DNA of 64,000 nucleotides from Spirosoma endophyticum (GCF_900112365.1 NZ_FOLQ01000001.1:868001-932000), one strand, 5' to 3'. Positions 33,678 through 43,063 are shown, counted from the first letter of the stretch. The notes: generated by a model not told the origin, from the sequence alone. Translations and numbers: made by a program.

Positions 33678-35882
33678 GTTAACCGTTTCCATTTTCTTAA
33701 TATCCGTACCCAGTCGTTGGAGGTAGGCAATAAGGGCTACGATTTCCCGGTCGGGCTGGACTTTGATGCCGTCTTTGGCTAACTGGCTGCTGATGCCGCC
33801 CGCCTGTTTTTGCAAGTCAACGTTCGCGTACTGGATCGCTACGTCCTCGTACGGAACACCGACTTTGCGAAGCGCTTTCAGCTTATCCGCCGTGTTGGAT
33901 ACGTCCAGCTTTTGTTCCCGCAGCCAGGGATAAGGTGGCATAATTGAGCCGGGTGACATTGAACTGGGGTCCTGCATGTGATAATAATGCCAAGAATTAG
34001 GATACTTGCCACCTTCGCGGTGGAGATCGGGACCAGTCCGTTTGCTGCCCCACAGAAATGGGTGATCATACACGAACTCACCCGCCTTGGAGTACTCACC
34101 GTACCGTTCGGTTTCGGAGCGGAAGGGACGTACCATCTGAGAGTGGCAGTTCACGCAACCCTCCCGGATATACAGATCCCGTCCTTCCACTTCAAGAGCG
34201 GTATATGGCTTCACCGCCGAAATGGTTGGTACGTTGCTCTCCACCATGAACGTCGGCACCAGTTCAATCAGCGAACCGATCAAAATCACAACTAACGAAC
34301 CGACCAGTAGCGGGATGGGTTTGCGCTCGAACCAGCGGTGCCAATACGTATCACTGCCTGTTGGTACGTAGGCTTTGGGCAAGGCGGGTGCTTCGGCGGG
34401 TTCATTAGCGGTCAACGTGCCGGCGGCCATCGTTTTGAAGAGGTTGTACCCCATCAGGATAGCGCCAAGTAAGTAGAGCACACCACCAATGGCCCGCATC
34501 CGGTGCATGGGTAGTAGTTGTAGCGTAGTTTCCAGGAAGTTACTGTACCGTAGCGTGCCTTCCGGCGTGAACTCCTTCCACATCATTCCCTGTGTAAAGC
34601 CCGAAATGTACATCGGCACGGCATAGAACAGAATGCCTAACGTACCCAGCCAGAAGTGCGTATTCAGCAGTTTCTTCGAGAACAAAGGCGTGTGGTACAT
34701 CCTGGGAATGAGCCAGTACAGCATAGCGAACGTCAGAAATCCGTTCCAGCCCAGCGCCCCCACGTGAACGTGCGCAACGATCCAGTCGGTAAAGTGGGCA
34801 ATGCCGTTTACGTTTTTAAGCGACAGCAAGGGTCCTTCGAACGTCGCCATACCATAGGCGGTCAGGCCGACGACCATGAATTTCAGAATGGCGTCTTCGC
34901 GCACTTTATCCCAGGCACCCCGTAGCGTCAGGAGGCCGTTGATCATCCCACCCCAGGACGGCGCAATGAGCATAATGGAGAACACCACCCCCAGCGACTG
35001 CGCCCAATCGGGCAGCGAGCTATAGAGCAAATGGTGCGGACCAGCCCAGATGTACAGGAAAATCAAGGCCCAGAAGTGCAGAATCGAGAGTTTATAGGAG
35101 TACACCGGGCGGTTGGCCATCTTGGGCAGGAAGTAATACATCATGCCCAAGTACGGCGTTGTCAGGAAGAAAGCCACCGCATTATGGCCATACCACCACT
35201 GCACCAGCGCATCCTGCACCCCGGCATACAGCGAATAACTTTTGAGGAACGTAACCGGAATGGCCATCGAATTGATGATGTGCAGCACCGCGATGGTGAC
35301 GAACGTAGCGATGTAGAACCAGATTGCTACGTATAAATGCCGCTCTCGACGCTTGATAATCGTACCGAACATATTGATACCGAACACGACCCAGATCAAC
35401 GTAATGGCAATGTCGATCGGCCATTCGAGTTCGGCGTATTCTTTCGAGGTTGTCAGCCCAAGTGGTAACGTAGCCACCGCCGAGAGGATAATCAATTGCC
35501 AGCCCCAGAAGTGAATCTTACTGAGCAGGTCCGAGAACATCCGGGCTTTGCAGAGCCGTTGCAGCGAATAATAGACGCCCATAAAAATGGCGTTGCCCAC
35601 AAAGGCGAAAATCACCGCATTGGTGTGCAGGGGCCGGATACGCCCAAACGTCGTGTATTGGTTACCCAGATTAGCCGCTGGCGCAAACAACTGCGTAGCG
35701 GCAATCACCCCAACGAGCATCCCGATGATACCCCAAATAATGGTAGCCACCGCAAAATTACGGACGGTGGTATTGTCGTAGGCGAATCGATCGATAACGG
35801 GCTGCTGGCCCGGTGGCGGTTGCCCGATAGCCGCCCGATCGGGCGAAATAATGATGATTGGTTTGTTTGTGCTAACGTTCAT
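33672..35882 (-). CDS. ccoNO: cbb3 oxidase subunits I and II fused (CcoNO)
   Basis: 736 residues. Residues about 40-490 are CcoN, the heme-copper catalytic subunit, with a dozen membrane helices and metal-ligand histidines in QWWYGHNAVAFFLTTPYLG, GPHHLLYSSLPDW and VHVGALGWNG. After a linker with one helix (about 520-545) comes CcoO with the heme motif CVNCH at 576-580 and MPPYPWLR. The fused NO arrangement is typical of Bacteroidota. The enzyme reduces oxygen with high affinity and pumps protons. It overlaps ccoS by four bases. Confidence 0.95.
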   Translation of the reverse strand: MNVSTNKPIIIISPDRAAIGQPPPGQQPVIDRFAYDNTTVRNFAVATIIWGIIGMLVGVIAATQLFAPAANLGNQYTTFGRIRPLHTNAVIFAFVGNAIFMGVYYSLQRLCKARMFSDLLSKIHFWGWQLIILSAVATLPLGLTTSKEYAELEWPIDIAITLIWVVFGINMFGTIIKRRERHLYVAIWFYIATFVTIAVLHIINSMAIPVTFLKSYSLYAGVQDALVQWWYGHNAVAFFLTTPYLGMMYYFLPKMANRPVYSYKLSILHFWALIFLYIWAGPHHLLYSSLPDWAQSLGVVFSIMLIAPSWGGMINGLLTLRGAWDKVREDAILKFMVVGLTAYGMATFEGPLLSLKNVNGIAHFTDWIVAHVHVGALGWNGFLTFAMLYWLIPRMYHTPLFSKKLLNTHFWLGTLGILFYAVPMYISGFTQGMMWKEFTPEGTLRYSNFLETTLQLLPMHRMRAIGGVLYLLGAILMGYNLFKTMAAGTLTANEPAEAPALPKAYVPTGSDTYWHRWFERKPIPLLVGSLVVILIGSLIELVPTFMVESNVPTISAVKPYTALEVEGRDLYIREGCVNCHSQMVRPFRSETERYGEYSKAGEFVYDHPFLWGSKRTGPDLHREGGKYPNSWHYYHMQDPSSMSPGSIMPPYPWLREQKLDVSNTADKLKALRKVGVPYEDVAIQYANVDLQKQAGGISSQLAKDGIKVQPDREIVALIAYLQRLGTDIKKMETVNK

Positions 35883-36100
35883 ACGGCAGTAGTAGAAGTT
35901 TTCGGAGAGATACGACGGCTTGATTCAGAGGGTATTACTACGTTGGGCAACTCATCGGGCGGACTGTCATCGAGCAGCATTCGGAGCGAGGGTGTGTAAA
36001 GATCATCCTGCTGCCCGGTACGCATCGACCAGATGAAAGCGCCCAGAAATCCAAGTGCCATCATCAGGCTGATTCCAATCATAAAAAAGAGTATTGACAT
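35879..36100 (-). CDS. ccoS: CcoS cbb3 assembly protein
   Basis: 73 residues from MSILFFMIGISLMMALGF; an in-frame ATG at 36124 adds 8 residues. One membrane helix followed by FIWSMRTGQQDDLYTPSLRM, the CcoS signature. CcoS is needed to insert copper and heme in the cbb3 oxidase. An ATGA overlap couples it to ccoNO. In many relatives ccoI lies directly upstream; here it is 4.3 kb away. Confidence 0.9.
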   Translation of the reverse strand: MSILFFMIGISLMMALGFLGAFIWSMRTGQQDDLYTPSLRMLLDDSPPDELPNVVIPSESSRRISPKTSTTAV

Positions 36101-36258
36101 TCCTGGTGGCGTTTGATAGGCCAAAAGTGCGTGAAATCTGGTAGGCGATGAATGAGTTTCGTCAGGGCATTAGCTGAGTTCTATCAGGCTATCAACCGGA
36201 TTAACAAAACTCAGGTGATACGTTGAGGACAGTCAGGAACGGGGCAAACCCGACTACC

Positions 36259-36266
36259 TACTTTTG
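36259..36266 (+). promoter_or_regulatory. TAnnTTTG promoter box of the desaturase gene
   Basis: TACTTTTG is an exact match to the Bacteroidota -7 consensus and lies about 57 bases before the desaturase ATG. CTCAGGTGATACGTTGAG about 40 bases upstream is a weak inverted repeat that could bind a Crp-type regulator. Confidence 0.5.
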
Positions 36267-36322
36267 CCGCAATTCACGTTAATGCGTTAAACGGCCTACT
36301 CCAACTGTGGGCTCCTTTCCTG

Positions 36323-37072
36323 ATGATCATTCTCGCTTTTTTCCTCGCGCACTGGTACCTGTCGGTGCTGATGCAGACCTTATTTCTCCACCGCTATGCC
36401 GCCCATCAGATGTTCACCATGAGCAGGGGGTGGGAAAAATTCTTTTACGTACTGACGTTTGTTGGGCAGGGTTCGTCGTTCCTGAGTCCGCGTGCCTACG
36501 GCATTATGCACCGATTGCATCACGCCCATGCCGATACAGAGGATGATCCACATTCTCCACAGTATTCTAAAAACCTGTTCGATATGATGTGGAAAACGCG
36601 ACTCTTTTACAGCGACATCAAGAACAACCGGGACTCGATTCCGGCGAAGTTCAAAAAGGGAGTGCCGAACTGGGAATGGATGGAGCGTTTCGGTGGGCGC
36701 TGGCCGGTCAGGATAGCGTGGGGGACACTTTATACCCTGTTTTATATCCAGTTTGCTACGTCGCCCTGGTTATTTCTGCTGCTACCGGTGCATTTTCTGA
36801 TGGGACCCATCCACGGCGCCATCATTAACTGGTACGCCCACCGCTACGGCTATACGAATTTCGAGGTAGACGATACCGCCAAAAATCTGTTGCCATTTGA
36901 TTTCCTAATGATGGGCGAATCGTATCACAATAATCACCACAAATACGGTGGCCGGGCCAACTTCGGCGGCTTCCGCTGGCACGAGTTCGATCCGGCTTAT
37001 CCAATTCTGAAGATACTCAATGCGCTGAAAATCGTGAAGCTGCGCGTAGGTCGCGACGAAGCGTATATGTAG
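36323..37072 (+). CDS. Acyl-CoA/acyl-lipid delta-9 type fatty acid desaturase
   Basis: 249 residues. The three histidine boxes of membrane di-iron desaturases are present: HRYAAH, HRLHHAH and HNNHH, with hydrophobic stretches before the first box and between the second and third. The substrate is probably a saturated acyl chain in CoA or lipid form, giving monounsaturated fatty acids; the enzyme needs oxygen and a ferredoxin or cytochrome b5-like donor. It is divergent from the cbb3 operon, which links an oxygen-consuming lipid enzyme with high-affinity respiration. A strong hairpin ends the gene. Confidence 0.9.
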   Translation: MIILAFFLAHWYLSVLMQTLFLHRYAAHQMFTMSRGWEKFFYVLTFVGQGSSFLSPRAYGIMHRLHHAHADTEDDPHSPQYSKNLFDMMWKTRLFYSDIKNNRDSIPAKFKKGVPNWEWMERFGGRWPVRIAWGTLYTLFYIQFATSPWLFLLLPVHFLMGPIHGAIINWYAHRYGYTNFEVDDTAKNLLPFDFLMMGESYHNNHHKYGGRANFGGFRWHEFDPAYPILKILNALKIVKLRVGRDEAYM

Positions 37073-37088
37073 AAGGCCCATGGCCAAG

Positions 37089-37125
37089 CCAAGCAGGCTT
37101 TCTAAATACTAGAAAGCCTGCTTGG
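37089..37125 (+). terminator. Strong hairpin after the desaturase
   Basis: A perfect 16-bp stem (CCAAGCAGGCTTTCTA with its complement) and a five-base AATAC loop follow the stop by 16 bases. No T-run follows, so it may work in both directions or as an mRNA end protector. Confidence 0.7.
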
Positions 37126-37316
37126 CCGTCAATAGTAGTGTCAGTTGATTTGGCACCAGCCAAGTAGTGTCTCACAAACCCAGGCGCAATTCTTACAATC
37201 GTTTTAACCAGTATTTAGCTGATTTTATCAGTTAGTATTCTCGTCGCACGAAACGGGCGTTATTAAAGACGGACTAAACACACTAGCATTCTACTAATGA
37301 GCCAGTTCCAGTCTTT

Positions 37317-37697
37317 TTAGGATAAGCCATCTTGGGGGAGTTTACTCCATTTATAATCAGTCTCTTTGGGGATTGTAGCTACTTCATATTTTAAATTCCA
37401 CTCTTTTATGTTTTCTAAAATTGGCAAAAAAGCTAAGCCTTTTTCAGACAACTTATAGTCTACTCTAGGCGGTAGTTCCTTATAAGCCAATCGTTCCAAT
37501 AAGCCATCTTCTTCCAACTCTTTTAACTGCTCGGACAATACTTTCCTTGAAATGTGGGGTACGATGGCATCTAACTGACCAAAACGCATGGTACGGGTGC
37601 CAAGTACATTGATAATGATTGGCTTCCATTTATTACCAATAGTGCCAATAGCTCTCGTAAACGGGCAATTCGAGTTGCAAAACCGGTCGTCTTTCAT
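37317..37697 (-). CDS. HxlR family regulator
   Basis: 126 residues with the HxlR winged helix: CPFTRAIGTIGNKWKPIIIN, RFGQLDAIVPHISRKVLSEQ, LKELEEDGLLERLAYKELPP and VDYKLSEKG. A cysteine pair near residue 8-11 (CNSNC) is the position used for redox or electrophile sensing in some HxlR members. It is divergent from the SDR gene at 37.8 kb, with about 100 bases between, and very probably controls it. Confidence 0.9.
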   Translation of the reverse strand: MKDDRFCNSNCPFTRAIGTIGNKWKPIIINVLGTRTMRFGQLDAIVPHISRKVLSEQLKELEEDGLLERLAYKELPPRVDYKLSEKGLAFLPILENIKEWNLKYEVATIPKETDYKWSKLPQDGLS

Positions 37698-37801
37698 CGT
37701 TAAAATTTGTAGTTACCTACTAGTAACCAGAATATACTATTGTAGTTTCAAAAATAAACTATTGATGGTTCCTTTGCGAAACAAATGTAAAAGTAGCTAA
37801 A

Positions 37802-38554
37802 ATGAGTAAGTTAACAAGCAAAGTTGCCGTGATCACAGGGGGTAATAGTGGCATTGGATTGGGCATTGCCCAGGAGTTTAAACATGAAGGGGCTGTAGGC
37901 GTGATTGTCGGTAGAAATCAGGAAACGTTAGCGAGTGCTGCGGCTCAGCTTGGCGATAAGTTTATAGCCATCAATGCGGATGTAACCAACCTTACCGACC
38001 TGGAAAGAGTGTTTAAAGTAACAGCGGAGAAATTTGGTAAAATAGACGTGGTTGTAGCCAATGCGGGTGGTGGAACAATAGGAACGGTGGCAGATACCGG
38101 CGAAGCCGATTATGACAAGGCAATGGATCTGAACCTGAAGAGTGTCTACTTCACAGTTCAAAAAGCACTGCCCTACATGAATGATGGTGGCTCGATTATT
38201 CTTATCGGGTCAAATGCAGCCCATCGGTCCTATTCCTCATTTTCGCTTTATGGGGCTGCCAAAGCAGCAGTAATCTATTTAGCAAAAGGATTTTCAAGCG
38301 ACCTTTTAGCTAGAAAGATCAGAGCAAATGTCATAACACCCGGTACAACGGATACACCCGCATTTGACAAGTTTGTTCCCGCAGAACAACTTGAAGCGGT
38401 AAAACAACACTATGCGGGTGTCATGCCGGTAGGGAGAATTGGGCAACCCGCTGACATTGGTAAAACAGCGGTTTTCCTGGCCTCCGATGATTCTTCGTTT
38501 ATGCTGGGCGCTGAACTACTTGTTGATGGGGGTATGACCTACTTGGCTAGGTAA
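37802..38554 (+). CDS. Short-chain dehydrogenase/reductase under HxlR control
   Basis: 250 residues, a classical SDR: VITGGNSGIGLGIA at 10-23, NAGGG near 90, a serine-bearing strand IILIGSNAA, and YGAAKAA catalytic Tyr-Lys at about 155-159, ending MLGAELLVDGGMTYL. The substrate is unknown; the combination with HxlR and other reductases is often induced by reactive carbonyls or quinones. Base composition is less GC-rich than the neighbours. Confidence 0.9.
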   Translation: MSKLTSKVAVITGGNSGIGLGIAQEFKHEGAVGVIVGRNQETLASAAAQLGDKFIAINADVTNLTDLERVFKVTAEKFGKIDVVVANAGGGTIGTVADTGEADYDKAMDLNLKSVYFTVQKALPYMNDGGSIILIGSNAAHRSYSSFSLYGAAKAAVIYLAKGFSSDLLARKIRANVITPGTTDTPAFDKFVPAEQLEAVKQHYAGVMPVGRIGQPADIGKTAVFLASDDSSFMLGAELLVDGGMTYLAR

Positions 38555-38615
38555 TTGACCCCACGCTGGCACGAGGTCAAATTCGTGCCATTACCTAATT
38601 AAAACAATTCTCAAA

Positions 38616-39239
38616 ATGACTACATCAGAAAATAAAGAAGGGAGCTACGCCATAATTGGCTTCGGTAAAATCGGCCAGACCCTGGCCAAGGCGTTTGCCC
38701 GCAAAGGCATTGAGGTATCCGTGGCAACCACGCGCGACCCGGAAAGCTTTGCATCCGATGCAGCCGCAATCGGCCCCACGATCATTCCTACCACACTGGC
38801 GGAAGCCGTCAAGGCGGACATCCTCTTTTTGGCGGTGCGTTTTGAAGCGCACCCGGATGTCGCGAAGGCGCTGCCCACCTGGCAGGGGAAGACCATCGTC
38901 GATGTGACCAATGCCTACGGCGTGCCCCCTGAAAAGCTGGGAGGACAGCCTTCCGGCAGGGTCGTCGCACAGGCCTTCACGGGTGGAAAACTGGTTAAGG
39001 GTTTCAACCATTTGGGCGCTGCCGTCCTTGGACAAGATCCGGCTGTACAGGGTGGCAGGCGTGTCGTGTTCCTGGCGAGCGACGATGACGACGCAGCAGC
39101 GGAGATTGGTGCACTCGCGGAAAACCTTGGTTTTTCACCCGTCCAACTTGGCGGCCTTTCGGAAGGCGGACTGCTTGTGCATGCGCGCGGAAACAGCTGG
39201 GGTCAACTGATCTTTAAGGACCTGGTCAAGTTCGGCTGA
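38616..39239 (+). CDS. NADP-binding F420-reductase-like oxidoreductase
   Basis: 207 residues with the Rossmann start YAIIGFGKIGQTLAKAF and the family segments VATTRDPESF, ILFLAVRFEAH and VDVTNAYG. This is the fold of NADPH:F420 oxidoreductase, but homologues in bacteria without F420 use other acceptors. It follows the first SDR by 61 bases on the same strand. Its GC-rich codon use (GCG, GTC and GGC frequent) differs from the flanking SDR genes and suggests separate, perhaps proteobacterial, origin. Confidence 0.8.
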   Translation: MTTSENKEGSYAIIGFGKIGQTLAKAFARKGIEVSVATTRDPESFASDAAAIGPTIIPTTLAEAVKADILFLAVRFEAHPDVAKALPTWQGKTIVDVTNAYGVPPEKLGGQPSGRVVAQAFTGGKLVKGFNHLGAAVLGQDPAVQGGRRVVFLASDDDDAAAEIGALAENLGFSPVQLGGLSEGGLLVHARGNSWGQLIFKDLVKFG

Positions 39240-39351
39240 TGAATCGTGATCGCAACTGTCAATGCGATCCTGCTTGGTGGACAAAGAGAACCACAGGTTA
39301 TTTGAAGCGACTAAACTGAGTTTGTCGCTCACCCATTAATAAATAAACGTA

Positions 39352-40110
39352 ATGAGTAAATTGAAAAACAAAGTAGCGGTCGTTACCGGTGCTGCAAAAG
39401 GAATAGGTGCATCGATCGCAAAACACTTTGCGGCAGAAGGCGCAAAGGTGGTTGTGAATTATGCCTCCAGTACAGAAGCCGCCGATAACGTGGTGAAAGA
39501 GATAACAAATAAGGGAGGCATAGCCATTGCGGTACAAGCTGATGTATCGAATGAAGACGATGTAACCAGGCTGTTTGACAAAACAAAGAAGGCGTTCGGC
39601 ACCTTGGATATTTTGGTCAACAACGCAGTCTTTCAGCAATTTCTACCTGTTGAACAGGCATCAGTAGCCGCTTTTCATCAGCATTTCAACGTCAATGTGT
39701 TGGGCCCTGTACTTATCATCCAGGCAGCTTTAAACCTGTTTGGCGATACCGGCGGCACGATCATCAATATCAGTTCGGGTGCCAGCAAATCGCCGATGGC
39801 GGGCGTGTCGTTATATTCTGCTACGAAAGCGGCATTAGATGCCCTAACGATTTCGTTGTCGAAAGAACTGGGAGCAAAAAACGTTCGTATCAATTCGATT
39901 TTGCCGGGTGCTACGGAAACCGAAGGGGCAACCAGTGCGGGTGTAACTGCCGGTAGTGAGTATGAAAAAATGTTTATTGCCAATACCCCGCTTGGCCGCA
40001 GAGGCCAGCCAGAAGATATTGCGAAAGCTGCCGTATTTCTGGCTTCGGATGATGCAGCCTGGATTACGGGAGAGCAAATTTCGGTTTCGGGTGGTATGTA
40101 TGGCTTTTAA
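39352..40110 (+). CDS. Short-chain dehydrogenase/reductase (FabG-like)
   Basis: 252 residues: VVTGAAKGIGASIAKHF at the start, VNNAVFQQF near residue 88, SSGASKSPM with the catalytic serine, YSATKAALDA with Tyr-Lys at about 155-159, and ITGEQISVSGGMYG at the end. It resembles 3-oxoacyl reductase or glucose 1-dehydrogenase types; the substrate cannot be told. It is the last gene of the HxlR island and is followed by a good terminator. Confidence 0.9.
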   Translation: MSKLKNKVAVVTGAAKGIGASIAKHFAAEGAKVVVNYASSTEAADNVVKEITNKGGIAIAVQADVSNEDDVTRLFDKTKKAFGTLDILVNNAVFQQFLPVEQASVAAFHQHFNVNVLGPVLIIQAALNLFGDTGGTIINISSGASKSPMAGVSLYSATKAALDALTISLSKELGAKNVRINSILPGATETEGATSAGVTAGSEYEKMFIANTPLGRRGQPEDIAKAAVFLASDDAAWITGEQISVSGGMYGF

Positions 40111-40141
40111 ATCAGCAGCAATAACCATTACTTAGCTCAAA

Positions 40142-40178
40142 AAGCCACAGATACACCAGTTATCCGTGGCTTTTGCTT
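40142..40178 (+). terminator. Rho-independent terminator after the SDR
   Basis: AAGCCACAGATA pairs with TATCCGTGGCTT (one mismatch) around a seven-base loop and is followed by TTGCTTTT. It lies 30 bases after the stop. Confidence 0.75.
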
Positions 40179-40452
40179 TTCGGATAACCCGTTTAACTAA
40201 CAAACAAAACGGATGACAAAACCCGTGCTGGTGACATCAATTTAGCATTAATGAACTCTACTTCCTGGTTCTCGTAAAATGTTCCTTTCACGAGACATTT
40301 ATAAGGTAATTCAAGAAATATATGATAAAAAAAAGAATGCTTTTTCAGGCATTTGCTCGGATCGGCCTGTTATATTATATGCGCTCATTAACTTAGGAAC
40401 ACGCTAAAAGCCGCCATCCACAGCCCTAACTTATGGAGTGAACTTACTCTAA
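40179..40452. other. Gene-free stretch between convergent genes
   Basis: AT-rich sequence between the SDR terminator and the end of ccoI. No open frame or repeat of note is seen. Confidence 0.4.
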
Positions 40453-42909
40453 TCAGGCTCGTAGGCGCATGCCGACGGTCGCAATAAAAACCATCGTAGC
40501 TGAACTCAGCGGCATAAGCACTGCAGCCACGATCGGAGACAGGTGACCCGTGGCAGCAAACGACAGCCCGACCAGATTATACAGCAGCGACACGCCGAAA
40601 CTGAACCGGATGAGCCGCATGGCATACTGGTTATAATTCAGAAAGTTGGGCAAATTACGTAGTGATCGACTTTCCAGTATGGCGTCGCTGGCGGGCGTGA
40701 ACTGGAGCGTATCGTCGGTTACGGCCAGACCAACATCAGCCTGTTTCAGGGCACCCGCATCGTTCAGCCCATCGCCAATCATCAGAACCTTCCGACCACT
40801 ACGTTGCAGTTCCCCAATAAAATCGAGTTTGTCTTCCGGCTGGCAATTAAACGTCATCGCATCGTTAGCAAACCAGGACTGCAAATCGGCGCGCGTGGCG
40901 TCCGTATCTCCCGACAATACATAAAGCTGCTTGCCTTGTTTTCGTAAAGCCGTCAGCATATCAGCCAGCCCGTCGCGCAGTTGTCCGGCAAACTGAAAAT
41001 GACCACGATACGTACCGTCGATACGCACGTGAACAGTCGAGCTGCCCGACTCATAGCCCGCGCCAACAAAAGCCGCACTGCCAATTTTCACTAGGTAGTC
41101 ATCCACGAGCCCAATTATGCCCTGACCGGGTAGTTCGGTAAAACTCTCGACGATCATCGGTGATCCATCCGCTAAATACTGGCTCAATCGGCGGCTAAGC
41201 GGGTGCGCCGATTGGCTGACAACGGCTCGAAGCATGGCCCGCTCAAGAAGGGATAGCGGCTGCTCGAAGCATTCATTTACCGACTTCGAGGCCGGTGTAG
41301 TCAACGTACCGGTTTTATCGAAAACGACCGTATCGCAACGGGTAAGCTGTTCGATGACGTTCGCGTTCTTAAGGTAAAAACCGCGTTTACCCAATAGCCG
41401 CAAGCCGTGTCCCAGCGCAACCGGATACGACAGCGACAGCACGCACGGGCAGGCTACAATCAAAACAGCCGTAAACGCATTCACGGCCGTGGCAGGTTGA
41501 CCAGCCCAGACATACCAGTACGTGCCAATCAGCGTAGCCAGCGTTAAGACCGTCAATGTAAAATAGGTACCGACGGCATCGGCGAAAGTTCGCGTTTTGC
41601 TCGACTGGTCTTTTTTAAACGCATCGTTATTCCAGAGTTGGGTCAGGTAGCTTTGCGATACGTCGCGCGCGATTTCGAGGTCGATGCTGCCGCCCATCTG
41701 TCGCCCGCCCGCGTAGAGCAAAGCCCCTGGCTCCTTACGCTCCGGCTCCGATTCACCCGTTACAAACGAATAATCGAGGAGTCCATCGCCCCGGTACAGC
41801 AACCCATCGGCCGGAATCAAATCGCCATGACGAACGCGGATACGGTCGCCCTTGCGCAGGTCAGCTATCGGTATGGCTGTTTCGAATTCAATATTTTCAG
41901 CTTTTTCTTTTTGCCCGTCGCCCCCTGCCCTACCCCCTAAACGAGTAACGGCCAACGGAAAGTACGATTTATAATCGCGCTCGAAGGAGAGAAAATCGTA
42001 GGTGCGTTCCTGAAACCATTTACCACATAACAGGAAGAAAATCAACCCACTGACTGAGTCGTAGTACCCGGCTCCGCCCAAGGCCAGGACTTCATAGGTA
42101 CCCCGAAAATAGGCGACCAGAATCCCCAGCAGAATTGGAAAATCGATGTTGATAAGCCTACCACGAACGCCCCGACGCAGGCTTTTCCAGACCGATGCAA
42201 AGTAGCCAGACCCCGAATAAAAGACAACGGGTGTGGCCAGCAGCCAATTGAGCAGGCCAAATACGTGTTTGAACGTTGGATCATCCAGGCCCAGGTATCC
42301 GGGGAAACTAAAAAGCATGATGTTTCCCGCGCAGAACCCCGCTACGGCCAGCCGGTACAGTAGGGGTCGGTACGTAGGTTTCTGCTGCTGCTTCACTACG
42401 TCGTTGAGACTGATGAGCGGCTCGTAACCCAGCGAAGTGAGTAGTTGGGCGACCTGACGTAACGAGATCCGGGCGGGGTTGAACACCACATGAACCTGTT
42501 TTTTGAGGAAGTCGACGCGGGTTTGCTGGACGCCCGGCTCAAGTCGGTACAGGTGTTCAAGCAGCCACAAACAGGACGAACAATGGATGGCGGGGATGTA
42601 AAACGTTACGTGCGCTACGTTGTCGTTTTGAAAGTCGATTAGTTGCCCCGCAATGTCTGGATTGTCCAGAAAAGCTAAATGGTCAGGTTTAGCCGTTCGA
42701 TTCAATTCTGGTTTGCCCGGCATGGAACTGCCCGGCGATGAATTCAGGTCGTAGTATTGACAAAGCTGATGTTCGCTCAGAACCTGATAAACTGTCTGGC
42801 AACCCTGGCAGCAAAAGGATTTATCGTCGAATAAAATAGGTTTCGTATCGGATGGGCAGTTGCTGCCGCAGTGATAGCAGACGGTCTTCGTTGGCTGAGC
42901 GATGGTCAT
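40453..42909 (-). CDS. ccoI: CcoI/FixI copper-transporting P-type ATPase
   Basis: About 818 residues from the ATG at 42909; an in-frame codon at 42939 adds ten. An N-terminal cysteine-rich zinc-finger-like domain (CYHCGSNC, CCQGCQTVYQ) is followed by a heavy-metal domain with HCSSCLW, eight membrane helices, the metal-path VACPCVLSLSYP, the phosphorylation motif DKTGTLT with Asp531, SQSAHPLS and GDGLNDAGAL. The N-terminal domain is the mark of the CopA2/CcoI type that exports copper for cbb3 assembly rather than detoxification. It is divergent from hemN and separated from ccoS by the desaturase and the HxlR island. Confidence 0.93.
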   Translation of the reverse strand: MTIAQPTKTVCYHCGSNCPSDTKPILFDDKSFCCQGCQTVYQVLSEHQLCQYYDLNSSPGSSMPGKPELNRTAKPDHLAFLDNPDIAGQLIDFQNDNVAHVTFYIPAIHCSSCLWLLEHLYRLEPGVQQTRVDFLKKQVHVVFNPARISLRQVAQLLTSLGYEPLISLNDVVKQQQKPTYRPLLYRLAVAGFCAGNIMLFSFPGYLGLDDPTFKHVFGLLNWLLATPVVFYSGSGYFASVWKSLRRGVRGRLINIDFPILLGILVAYFRGTYEVLALGGAGYYDSVSGLIFFLLCGKWFQERTYDFLSFERDYKSYFPLAVTRLGGRAGGDGQKEKAENIEFETAIPIADLRKGDRIRVRHGDLIPADGLLYRGDGLLDYSFVTGESEPERKEPGALLYAGGRQMGGSIDLEIARDVSQSYLTQLWNNDAFKKDQSSKTRTFADAVGTYFTLTVLTLATLIGTYWYVWAGQPATAVNAFTAVLIVACPCVLSLSYPVALGHGLRLLGKRGFYLKNANVIEQLTRCDTVVFDKTGTLTTPASKSVNECFEQPLSLLERAMLRAVVSQSAHPLSRRLSQYLADGSPMIVESFTELPGQGIIGLVDDYLVKIGSAAFVGAGYESGSSTVHVRIDGTYRGHFQFAGQLRDGLADMLTALRKQGKQLYVLSGDTDATRADLQSWFANDAMTFNCQPEDKLDFIGELQRSGRKVLMIGDGLNDAGALKQADVGLAVTDDTLQFTPASDAILESRSLRNLPNFLNYNQYAMRLIRFSFGVSLLYNLVGLSFAATGHLSPIVAAVLMPLSSATMVFIATVGMRLRA

Positions 42910-42965
42910 AGACGCCGGAATTTTCCTCAAAAATGGCAAGAGTCAATTGGACAGTGGCTGATATA

Positions 42966-42985
42966 AATCAGGTCAATACCTGATT
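42966..42985. promoter_or_regulatory. Perfect palindrome in the ccoI/hemN divergent promoter
   Basis: AATCAGGTCAATACCTGATT has two 8-bp complementary arms with a four-base centre, the geometry of a Crp/Fnr-type operator. It stands about 57 bases before ccoI and 78 before hemN, two genes needed at low oxygen. GAACTTTG near 43016 may be the hemN -7 box. The adjacent receiver-Crp regulator, or a true FNR elsewhere, is the likely ligand. Confidence 0.55.
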
Positions 42986-43024
42986 CTGATTGGCATCGCA
43001 TCGACTGTAGGCAGCGAACTTTGA

Positions 43025-43059
43025 GCAACCTGATTCCTACGTCAAATGGGTCAGGTTGC
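43025..43059. promoter_or_regulatory. Inverted repeat in the hemN leader
   Basis: GCAACCTGA and TCAGGTTGC are perfect 9-bp arms separated by 17 bases and end four bases before the hemN ATG. They repeat the ACCTGA word of the upstream palindrome. It could be a second operator or an mRNA hairpin that hides the hemN start. Confidence 0.45.
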
Positions 43060-43063
43060 ATCA

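Noticed and set aside
38616-39239. True F420-dependent enzyme
   Set aside because: The fold matches, but these bacteria are not known to make F420, so only an F420-reductase-like name is used.
40453-42909. Copper-detoxifying CopA
   Set aside because: The N-terminal cysteine-rich domain and the cbb3 context point to CcoI.
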